DNA of 8,068 nt from JBFFXF01 sp041569895 (GTDB taxonomy: Bacteria > Planctomycetota > UBA8108 > JACQVS01). The position numbers were made by a program, and so were the translations under genes. The stretch is from positions 1 through 8,068 of the forward strand of contig JBFFXF010000314.1 of the NCBI GenBank assembly GCA_041569895.1, written 5' to 3'. A model generated the notes under the pieces. That model was not told the DNA's origin. It saw nothing but the letters and a program-made list of their open reading frames with translations, and searched no databases. This document shows, one piece after another, positions 1-5,901 of the stretch; the first letter of the stretch is position 1; each line of letters begins with the position of its first letter.

Positions 1-2028
1 GAGGTCGACGACAAGACGGGCTCGTGCGGATCGGTTGAAGTCGAGGGTGCCCCCGCTCTCGACGCCGCCGAGAGTGAACGCGCGGACGATGACCTCGCCG
101 GTGGTGACGAAGAAACGGCCGCGCCCCAGCGCATCGAGCAACGGTCTCCAGCCCTCGTCGAAACGCGGCAGGCGCTCGAGCCGGACGTAGTTGATGTTCA
201 TGTGGCCGTAGAGCTCGTGCGTGCGGTCGAGCTTGAAGACGTCGACCTCGCCGAGCATGTACTTGCGCCTCGCGGCGCGCTCCGGGACCGGGGCGCCGAC
301 CCAGTTCGCCATGTCGTCGAGCAACGCCAGCGGCCGCTCGCCGAGGCGGACCCTCGACAGATCGGCCGGCATCGCCTTCCACGCCGCGCCGAGCCAGAAG
401 TCGGCGAGGAAGAAGTCCTCCTCGCGAAAGATGTCCGGCGTCCAGCTCGACGCCTTGATGCGCGGGTGCGCGCTCCAGACCAGGCCGTCCTCGCGCTCGA
501 GCAGACGCATCATGTCCGCGCGGTCACCGACGCGGTACACGGTGCCGTGGCGCTCGTGAGGCTCCGCGAACGGCTGACCCTCGCCGCGCTGCATGATCCA
601 GAAGACGGGGCGCGGGAAGAGGCTCATCCAGTGGCCGGGATGCTTTCCCGGCTGCCGCAGGCCGAGGAACGTGTTGACCTCCTCGCCCGGGATCAGCAGC
701 AGCTCGTCGTCGGAGAGCCGGCGGCACTCGCTGAACATCGCCTCGAGCTCGGGAAGCCTCAGGGGACCGGGGTCCTTCTGATGGCCGTCGCCGTGGAACT
801 CGGCGAGGTGCACCATGTCGACGTTCATCGCCTTGAACATGCCGACGAAGTCGGGAACCGGAAGCGGATCGATGCCCCGCTCGCGCTGCTTCATCGCGGT
901 CACGGCCACCGCCATGTGCCAGTGGCTCGTCAACGTCAGGTGACCGGGAAGGTCGGGGAAGCGGTCGCCGTGCGTGAAGCGCAGCACCTCGTCCAGCGCG
1001 TGCCTCGCGTCGCCACGCGTGACGAGGAGGAACTGACCGAGGCGGTGCGGTACTCCCGGCGGCGCGTTGAACCAGGGCACGAAGGCGCCGCCGCCCTCGC
1101 CGTCCTGGCGGATGCCGATGCCGAAGCGATCGGTGCGGCCTCGATTGCCGCGACCGTGCCAGACGTAGCGGAAGTTGTCGGTCCAGTCGCGCGGGAAGTG
1201 GAACTGGTGCGGCGGCGGGAAGCACGCGATCGAGCCGCCCTCCGTCTCGGCAACAATCGCGCGGTGACGGACCGCGAGCGCACGAAACGACCCGTCGATC
1301 CCCTCCTCCGAGCGAACCAGACGGCCGTCGGTGTCGATCCATGCGATCGCTCGAAGCATGTCGCGCGGATCGCCGAGCAGCCCGGCGTCGTAGATGATCG
1401 CGCGGCGATCCTCGGGCGTCTCGACCACCGCCTCCACGTGGACGAGCCGTGCCCCGGCGTAGAACGTCAGCTCGAGAGCCCCCGAGAAGGGCCCGGCGCG
1501 GAGCGTCTCGAGCGCCACCGTGGCGCGCCGCCCCGCGCTGGTGACGCGGACGCGCTCGAGGTCGAGAGCCGAGAGGTGCGTCTGGTGCGGGCGCTTCGCC
1601 GGCTTGTCGAAGAAGACCGCCCACTTCTGGTCATCCGGCTTGGCCGGCGGCGTCCACCGGCTGCCGACGGTGAGAAAGAAAACCGGATCGACGCTCTCGA
1701 GGACCGCGACGCCCGCGCCCTCGGCATCCCCGGAGACCGCGATGCGCCCGATCAGCGGCCGCCCCTCGCGCAGATCGAGGCGCACCCGGCCGCGCTCGCC
1801 GTTCCCGAGCGGCCAGCCGACATCGACACCCGTCACGCTCGCCATGACGTCGACACCGCAGCCGGCGGAGTACCCCGCGAGCTCGACCGCCACGTCGCGA
1901 GCGCGACCGTGGACCGACACGAGGAGAGCGACGAGGAGCGCAGCAGTCCCCGCGACACGCCGCGATCGCGCCGGCGCGCCCACCGGGGAGCGCAGAGCAC
2001 GCGGATCGACGCAGCTCCGTCCTCTCAT
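1..2028 (-). CDS. Exported CehA/McbA-like (PHP superfamily) metallohydrolase, 3'-truncated by window edge
   Basis: Reading the minus strand from 2028 gives 676 codons with no stop to position 1, so the C-terminus lies outside the window. The N-terminus looks like a signal peptide: a basic stretch ending R23-R24, a hydrophobic core at about 25-39 and a G-R-A site near 43. Residues about 45-355 look beta-rich and I do not recognise them. From about 368 the order of metal-ligand-like motifs fits a PHP domain: SHWHM (H369, H371), HLAEFHGDGH (407-416), PGEEVNT (E449, E450), GHW (H466), SAHPR (H521), and H604/H609. It is followed by GRFFVTTGE (637-645), which resembles the 'Gr.fvTnGp' segment typical of CehA/McbA metallohydrolases. 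Members of that group are presumed metal-dependent hydrolases of ester- or phosphoester-type bonds; the substrate here is unknown. It lies downstream of the exonuclease gene on the same strand, across a purine repeat. The coding reading is very secure; the family assignment is by motif and moderate. An alternative start is the ATG at 2034. Confidence 0.8.
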   Translation of the reverse strand, partial: MRGRSCVDPRALRSPVGAPARSRRVAGTAALLVALLVSVHGRARDVAVELAGYSAGCGVDVMASVTGVDVGWPLGNGERGRVRLDLREGRPLIGRIAVSGDAEGAGVAVLESVDPVFFLTVGSRWTPPAKPDDQKWAVFFDKPAKRPHQTHLSALDLERVRVTSAGRRATVALETLRAGPFSGALELTFYAGARLVHVEAVVETPEDRRAIIYDAGLLGDPRDMLRAIAWIDTDGRLVRSEEGIDGSFRALAVRHRAIVAETEGGSIACFPPPHQFHFPRDWTDNFRYVWHGRGNRGRTDRFGIGIRQDGEGGGAFVPWFNAPPGVPHRLGQFLLVTRGDARHALDEVLRFTHGDRFPDLPGHLTLTSHWHMAVAVTAMKQRERGIDPLPVPDFVGMFKAMNVDMVHLAEFHGDGHQKDPGPLRLPELEAMFSECRRLSDDELLLIPGEEVNTFLGLRQPGKHPGHWMSLFPRPVFWIMQRGEGQPFAEPHERHGTVYRVGDRADMMRLLEREDGLVWSAHPRIKASSWTPDIFREEDFFLADFWLGAAWKAMPADLSRVRLGERPLALLDDMANWVGAPVPERAARRKYMLGEVDVFKLDRTHELYGHMNINYVRLERLPRFDEGWRPLLDALGRGRFFVTTGEVIVRAFTLGGVESGGTLDFNRSARARLVVDL

Positions 2029-2034
2029 ATCCAT

Positions 2035-2039
2035 CCTCC
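2035..2039 (-). promoter_or_regulatory. Ribosome binding site GGAGG deciding the hydrolase start
   Basis: On the minus strand a perfect GGAGG directly abuts one ATG (2034) and lies 6 bases before a second in-frame ATG (2028). The spacing favours 2028. A weaker AGAGG at 2042-2046 is 7 bases from the ATG at 2034, so initiation at 2034 (two residues longer) cannot be excluded. Confidence 0.6.
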
Positions 2040-2041
2040 GA

Positions 2042-2113
2042 CCTCTGTTCTCTGTCTCTGTTCTCTGTCTCTGTCTCTGTCTCGGTGTCTGTCTCGGTCC
2101 CGGTCTCGGTCCC
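2042..2113 (-). repeat. Purine-rich hexamer tandem repeat (GAGACA / GAGACC / GGGACC)
   Basis: Read on the minus strand, the gap between the exonuclease stop and the hydrolase start is a run of degenerate hexamers: GGGACC, GAGACC, GGGACC, GAGACA, GACACC, then three GAGACA. It is followed by a 13-base unit (ACAGAGACAGAGA) present about twice. The tract is nearly all G, A and C on the mRNA strand and ends just before the hydrolase RBS. Repeats of this kind can change copy number by slipped-strand mispairing. No function is shown by the sequence. It accounts for nearly all of this intergenic gap, and I see no hairpin terminator in it. Confidence 0.85.
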
Positions 2114-2120
2114 AGAACAC

Positions 2121-2930
2121 TCACCGAAACGGCGTCGGGTCCCAGGCGCCGAACGACTCGAGATAGCGATTGAGCGATGGCTGCTCCTCGGCGCGCGCCG
2201 TGAGCCACTCGCGGGATGCGGAGACGATCTCCTGCTCGCGCTCGAGCGTCAGCTCGCCGGTCAACACGCGCGTCCGCAGGAAGACGAAGTACGTGTCGAG
2301 CACGTCGTGGAGGCAGTAATCGTTGATCTCCTGGAGCTTCCCCTCGCGGTAGAGCGCATCGACCTGCGCCCCGCGCGTCTCCATCTTTCCGGGCTTGCCG
2401 AGCATCTTCGCGAGCGCGTCGAGCCCGCCGTGCAGGCGGCAGGCGCCGTATTCGGTGAGCCAGTCGAGCAGGTCGAGGTGCTTTTCGCCGAAGCGGTACC
2501 GGTAACCCGAGCGGTCCGCCGTGCCGAAGTACGGCGCGCAGCCGAGGCCGAAGCGGAAGGCGGCGAGCGTCAGCAGCGGGATGTCGAAGCCGCGGCCGTT
2601 GAAATCGACGAGGGACGCGCTGCGATACACCTCGACGCCGCGCCAGAAGAGCGACACCATCTCGGCCGGGTCGTAGCGCGGCGCGTCGAGCGACTTGAGC
2701 TCCTGCAGGCGGAAGTCGGCCCCGACGCGGGCGACGCCGATCGCCACCGGCACATGGAACGTCACCGGGATGAAGTCGCTCTTGCCCTCGGCGAGCTGCT
2801 CTCGCCGCGCGCGCTCGACGGCCTCCTCGGGATCGAGGGCGTCTTCCGGAAAGCGGACGCGCGCGAGGAACGCCCCGTCGACGACCGATTCCGTGTCGTA
2901 GACGATGTACCTGGTTGCCTCGGCTGCCAT
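2121..2930 (-). CDS. Predicted 3'-5' exonuclease related to the PolB exonuclease domain (PF10108-type)
   Basis: This 269-residue protein is a DnaQ-fold (DEDDy) exonuclease expected to remove nucleotides from 3' ends in the cytoplasm. All three catalytic motifs are visible: Exo I YDTES with D12 and E14, Exo II VDFNGRGFDIPLL with N111 and D116, and Exo III YCLHD with Y205 and D209. The HLDLLDWL segment (151-158) and the GKPGK/GAQVDALY stretch (178-194) are typical of the stand-alone PolB-exonuclease-like family, and the length suits it. I chose the ATG at 2930 because Exo I must sit close to the N-terminus. The open frame continues to an ATG at 3056, but that would add 42 residues unlike the family and fill the divergent promoter region. 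No clear Shine-Dalgarno precedes 2930. The gene is divergent from the kinase operon, and the hydrolase gene follows on the same strand. The physiological role (repair or editing) is not deducible from context. Confidence 0.88.
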   Translation of the reverse strand: MAAEATRYIVYDTESVVDGAFLARVRFPEDALDPEEAVERARREQLAEGKSDFIPVTFHVPVAIGVARVGADFRLQELKSLDAPRYDPAEMVSLFWRGVEVYRSASLVDFNGRGFDIPLLTLAAFRFGLGCAPYFGTADRSGYRYRFGEKHLDLLDWLTEYGACRLHGGLDALAKMLGKPGKMETRGAQVDALYREGKLQEINDYCLHDVLDTYFVFLRTRVLTGELTLEREQEIVSASREWLTARAEEQPSLNRYLESFGAWDPTPFR

Positions 2931-2979
2931 GGCTGAATAGGTCGGCGATACCGGTTCCCTCGCGCCACCCGGAGCCCGG

Positions 2980-3010
2980 ATTGTAACGCGCGGAGCCGAC
3001 ACATTGTCGA
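2980..3010 (-). promoter_or_regulatory. Candidate sigma70-like promoter for the exonuclease gene
   Basis: On the minus strand TCGACA (3010-3005, 5 of 6 to TTGACA) and TACAAT (2985-2980, 5 of 6 to TATAAT) are separated by 19 bases. Transcription would begin around 2972 and leave a leader of about 40 bases before the ATG at 2930. The spacer is longer than the ideal 17, and chance matches are possible, so this is tentative. Confidence 0.35.
2997..3009. promoter_or_regulatory. Short perfect dyad CGACA-N3-TGTCG, possible operator
   Basis: A 5-bp perfect inverted repeat with a 3-base centre lies in the middle of the divergent region and overlaps the -35 element of the candidate leftward promoter. 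Its position would suit a repressor or autoregulator. Half-sites this short occur by chance in GC-rich DNA, so only the location makes it notable. Confidence 0.25.
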
Positions 3011-3058
3011 AAAACGTCGGGTGCGGTTGTTCGGGGGTCGATCCGCCGAGTACCATCG

Positions 3059-5185
3059 ATGAGCATGAGTCGAGCGCCCTGGATCCAGTTCACCGTGCTG
3101 GCCGCGCTGATCGCCGTGGTGATCCTCGCCGGCTGGGGCATCTTCCTGACCACGACGCAGGGCCGCGAGATCGAGATGGTGCTCCTTCACGCCGCGAAGC
3201 TCGGCGCCGAGCGCCGGGTCCGCGGCATCGAGGACGAGCTCGCTCGCGCCGAGAGCGCCGCGCTCGCGGAGATCGAGAGGCTCGCCGGTTCGGATCTCTC
3301 CAGCGCGGCTCTCGAGGCGCTGCGACAGCGCCACCCGCTGGTCGAGACACCGTTCCTCCTCGGCCGCGACTTCACGTTTCTCTACCCGCCGCTCGCCGGC
3401 GACGAGCCGGGCCCCTCGCCGCTGCTCCGCGACGAGCCGATCCCGGAGGAGCTCCTGATGGCGCTGCGTCTCGTCGCGCGCGGCGCGCCGGCGGGCGAGT
3501 CTCGCCAGGCGCTCGAGGCGATCCACCAGGCTGCCGAGATGGCGTCGACCTGGCGCTTCCGGGCGCTGGCGGCCCTCGCGAGTCTCGAGCTGCGGGCGGG
3601 TGACGCGCCCGCCGCCTCGCGAACATACGACCGTCTCTTCGACGAGTTTCGCGATGAGCTCGACCGCAAGTCGACCCGGCCGTCGCGGCTTCACCTCGTG
3701 ATCGCGCACGCCCGCGCGCTGCGCGAGTCCGGCCAGGACGAGCGCGCGCTGTCGCTCGTCGCCGACGCGCTGGGCGATCTTGTCGACGGCTCGCTGCGAC
3801 CGGAAACGATCGGCGAGGAGCGTTTCTTCGCGCGCGCCGCCGAACGACTGGTCGAGTCGCTCGGCAGCGACGGCGTTCACGCGGGATCGGCCGGACTCGG
3901 CGAGCTGCTCTCCGCCCATCGACGCCGACTGGAGCTCCGGCAATCGACCGGATCGCCCGACCTGTGGCGCACCATCGCCGCGCGAATCCGTGTCGCGGCC
4001 GCGTCGAGCGCTTCCCCCGTTCCGGCCCGACTGGTCGAGGGCGGGCCGACAGCGCGTCGGATCGTCGTCTGGCGCCCCGCGCCCGGCGCGGACGGCGACG
4101 GCGGCCTCACGGCCATCGGCTTCCTGACGCCCCCCGGCGCCGTGAGAGACTTCGTCGGCGGCCTGCTGACCCCGTCCGACGGCGACGACAGCGACTTCGT
4201 CTTCCGCGTGCTCGACGACGCGGACACGGACGGCGCGCCGATCGCAGCCCTTCCGGGCGAGCTCGGCTTCCTTCGCATCGGCCTCGAGGAGGAGCCCTGG
4301 CGACGCCGCCTGCGCGTCGCGCGACGTCCGTACCGCGTCGCCGGCGTGCTGATCCCCGCGCTCGGCGCCGGCATGATCCTGGCGCTGGTGATGTTCTGGG
4401 TCGGGTACCGGCGCGAGCGGTTCCTCTCGAAGATGAAGACCGACTTCGTCGCCAACGTGTCGCACGAGCTCAAGACGCCGCTGGCGCTGATCCGGCTCTT
4501 CGGGGAGACGCTCTCGCTTGACCGCGTGCCGGACGACGCGCGCCGGCGCGAGTACTACGAGATCATCACGCGGGAGAGCGAACGACTGACCCACCTCATC
4601 AACAACGTCCTCGACTTCGCCAGCATCGAGGCGAACCGCAAGTCGTACGACCTCGTGCCGACCGACATCGGGCGCGTCGTCGCGGACACCGTGAAGACCT
4701 ATCAGTTCCACCTCGAGGAGAAGTCGTTCCGGCTCGAGACCGAGATCGCCGGGGATCTGCCGTCGTGTCTCGCCGACGCCGATGCCGTCGCGCAGGCGTT
4801 GATCAACCTGATCAACAACGCGGTGAAGTACTCGACGGATCGCAAGGAGATCACCGTGCGCGTGCGCAGCGACGGGGGGTGGGTCAGGATCGAGGTCTCC
4901 GATCGCGGCGTCGGCATCCCGCCGGAGGATCTGCGGCGCATCTTCGAGGACTTCTATCGCTCGAAGGCAGCCCGGAGCCTGGCGCGTCGGGGCACCGGAC
5001 TCGGCCTCGCCGTCGTCCAGCACATCATGCGCTCTCACGGCGGGCGCGTCGAGGTCCGCAGCGAGCCGGGCGAGGGCAGCACGTTCACGCTGGCGCTCCC
5101 GGCGCGCACCGGCGGGACGGAGCGCGCCGGGACGGGCGGAACGGAGCAGAGCGGGACGCGTCGAAGCGGAGGACACGGAGGATGA
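3059..5185 (+). CDS. Membrane sensor histidine kinase with TPR-like extracytoplasmic domain
   Basis: This 708-residue kinase is expected to autophosphorylate on histidine and pass the phosphate to the regulator encoded next door. One membrane segment spans about residues 8-30 and a second about 427-449, leaving a large extracytoplasmic sensor of about 395 residues. Within the sensor, residues 163-199 and 211-241 look like two TPR-type helical hairpins (pattern A-L..LA.L.L..GD...A...Y). They are flanked by a Cache-like stretch near 91-111 and a beta-rich stretch near 332-410. No HAMP domain is present: TM2 runs almost directly into the HisKA helix with SHELKTP (H469). The ATPase domain shows N-box NLINNAVKYS (N587), G1 DRGVGIP (D615), F-box FEDFYRS (629-635) and G2 GTGLGLAVV (645-653). 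The C-terminus ends in a Gly/Thr-rich duplicated tail (685-700). An alternative start is the ATG at 3065; neither has a clear Shine-Dalgarno. The stop overlaps the regulator ATG by 4 bases. Confidence 0.93.
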   Translation: MSMSRAPWIQFTVLAALIAVVILAGWGIFLTTTQGREIEMVLLHAAKLGAERRVRGIEDELARAESAALAEIERLAGSDLSSAALEALRQRHPLVETPFLLGRDFTFLYPPLAGDEPGPSPLLRDEPIPEELLMALRLVARGAPAGESRQALEAIHQAAEMASTWRFRALAALASLELRAGDAPAASRTYDRLFDEFRDELDRKSTRPSRLHLVIAHARALRESGQDERALSLVADALGDLVDGSLRPETIGEERFFARAAERLVESLGSDGVHAGSAGLGELLSAHRRRLELRQSTGSPDLWRTIAARIRVAAASSASPVPARLVEGGPTARRIVVWRPAPGADGDGGLTAIGFLTPPGAVRDFVGGLLTPSDGDDSDFVFRVLDDADTDGAPIAALPGELGFLRIGLEEEPWRRRLRVARRPYRVAGVLIPALGAGMILALVMFWVGYRRERFLSKMKTDFVANVSHELKTPLALIRLFGETLSLDRVPDDARRREYYEIITRESERLTHLINNVLDFASIEANRKSYDLVPTDIGRVVADTVKTYQFHLEEKSFRLETEIAGDLPSCLADADAVAQALINLINNAVKYSTDRKEITVRVRSDGGWVRIEVSDRGVGIPPEDLRRIFEDFYRSKAARSLARRGTGLGLAVVQHIMRSHGGRVEVRSEPGEGSTFTLALPARTGGTERAGTGGTEQSGTRRSGGHGG
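5111..5158 (+). repeat. 24-bp tandem duplication at the kinase C-terminus
   Basis: Two adjacent 24-base units, each beginning GGCGG(G/A)ACGGAGC, encode the octapeptides GGTERAGT and GGTEQSGT just after the last strand of the ATPase domain. The multiple-of-3 unit keeps the frame, so copy-number change would only lengthen or shorten a flexible tail. Confidence 0.8.
5168..5172 (+). promoter_or_regulatory. Ribosome binding site GGAGG for the response regulator
   Basis: A perfect GGAGG lies 9 bases before the ATG at 5182, inside the last codons of the kinase gene. A second GGAGG (5177-5181) directly abuts the ATG and is too close to serve it. The site supports 5182 as the true start rather than any upstream in-frame codon. 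Confidence 0.7.
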
Positions 5186-5901
5186 CCAGAGCGGAGAAAC
5201 GGCCGCCGTCGAATCCGAAGATCCTCGTCGTCGAGGACGAGCCGGACATGGCCTCGGGACTGCGCGACAACCTCGAGTTCGAGGGGTACGATGTCATCGT
5301 CGCGCCGGACGGCGAGGCCGCGATCAGGGCAGCGCTCGACGAGCACCCGAGGCTGGTGATCCTCGACATCATGCTCCCCGGCATGAGCGGGTTCGACGTC
5401 TGCAACAGTCTTCGCAAGAAGGGATTTCGCGCGCCGATCCTGATGCTCTCGGCGCGCGGACAGGAGGTCGACAAGGTGCGCGGCCTCGAGCTCGGCGCCG
5501 ATGACTACGTCACGAAGCCCTTCAGCGTCGCGGAGCTGCTCGCGCGCGTGCGAGCGGCGTTGCGCCGCAACGAGGAGTTCGCCGCGCCCGTCGACCTCGA
5601 CGGCGAGATCGAGATCGGCGGCGCGCGCATCTCGCTCGTCAAGAACAGGGTCGTTCGCGGGCGTCGCGAGCACCCGCTCGGCCACTACGAGACGGAGATC
5701 CTCAAGATGCTCCTGTCGAACCCCGGCGAGGTGGTCTCGCGAGTCGTCCTCCTGAAGGAGATCTGGGGCGTCGAAAACGAGCCGACGAATCGCAGCGTCG
5801 ACAACCACATCGTCAGCCTGCGGAGAAAAATCGAGGCCGACGCCTCGAAACCGAAGCACATCGTCACGGTGCACGGGTTCGGATACAAGTTCGTGCCATG
5901 A
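5182..5901 (+). CDS. OmpR/PhoB-class DNA-binding response regulator
   Basis: This 239-residue protein is a two-domain transcription regulator of normal family length. The receiver domain (about 13-127) has the acidic pair E18-D19, the phospho-acceptor D62 in LDIMLPGMSG, the switch S90 in MLSARG and the conserved K112 in TKP. The C-terminal winged-helix domain (about 140-238) shows the YETEILKML helix, the recognition-helix segment RSVDNHIVSLRRKIE and the closing HGFGYKF wing. Phosphorylation by the upstream kinase should promote dimerisation and promoter binding; the targets are unknown. Its ATG overlaps the kinase stop as ATGA, and its own stop overlaps the next ATG in the same way, so all three proteins are probably made from one mRNA by coupled translation. 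The open frame extends upstream to 4765, but that part reads the kinase gene out of frame and has no receiver homology, so 5182 is chosen. Confidence 0.95.
   Translation: MTRAEKRPPSNPKILVVEDEPDMASGLRDNLEFEGYDVIVAPDGEAAIRAALDEHPRLVILDIMLPGMSGFDVCNSLRKKGFRAPILMLSARGQEVDKVRGLELGADDYVTKPFSVAELLARVRAALRRNEEFAAPVDLDGEIEIGGARISLVKNRVVRGRREHPLGHYETEILKMLLSNPGEVVSRVVLLKEIWGVENEPTNRSVDNHIVSLRRKIEADASKPKHIVTVHGFGYKFVP

Larger units (their letters stand above)
2931..3058. promoter_or_regulatory. Divergent intergenic region between exonuclease and kinase operon
   Basis: These 128 bases separate two divergent transcription units and must hold the promoter(s) for both, unless transcription enters from elsewhere. 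The segment around 2980-3032 is visibly richer in A and T than the flanking genes. It contains a sigma70-like element facing left and a short dyad. No equally good promoter facing right was found. No tRNA-like or riboswitch-like fold was recognised. Confidence 0.6.

Noticed and set aside
524..1624. A 366-codon minus-strand open frame inside the hydrolase gene in another frame
   Set aside because: It consists largely of Arg/Pro/Ala/Gly runs typical of an out-of-frame reading of GC-rich coding DNA and covers the same bases as the well-supported hydrolase frame.
2035..2120. A rho-independent terminator after the exonuclease gene
   Set aside because: The gap is a purine-rich direct repeat with no GC-rich inverted repeat and no following T-run.
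202..2166. A 654-codon open frame on the plus strand, antisense to the hydrolase gene
   Set aside because: Its translation is Arg/Ala/Glu/His-rich low-complexity sequence with no motifs. The opposite strand reads a signal peptide and an ordered set of metal-binding motifs, so this frame is a GC-driven shadow.
2931..3056. A 42-residue N-terminal extension of the exonuclease from the ATG at 3056
   Set aside because: The extension does not resemble the family, would place the start within 3 bases of the divergent kinase start, and would run through the likely promoter region.
3027..3056. A possible rightward promoter (TTGTTC, 18 bases, TACCAT) for the kinase operon
   Set aside because: Only 3 of 6 and 4 of 6 bases match, and the -10 would almost touch the start codon, requiring a leaderless mRNA starting near the ATG at 3065. 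Too weak to annotate.
2762..5176. An 804-codon minus-strand open frame antisense to the kinase gene
   Set aside because: The plus strand here has complete HisKA and HATPase motifs. The antisense translation has no recognisable domain and a biased Arg/Glu/Asp/Val composition.
4765..5181. An upstream extension of the response regulator frame to 4765
   Set aside because: These 139 codons overlap the kinase ATPase domain out of frame and contain no receiver-domain sequence; a GGAGG is correctly placed for the ATG at 5182.
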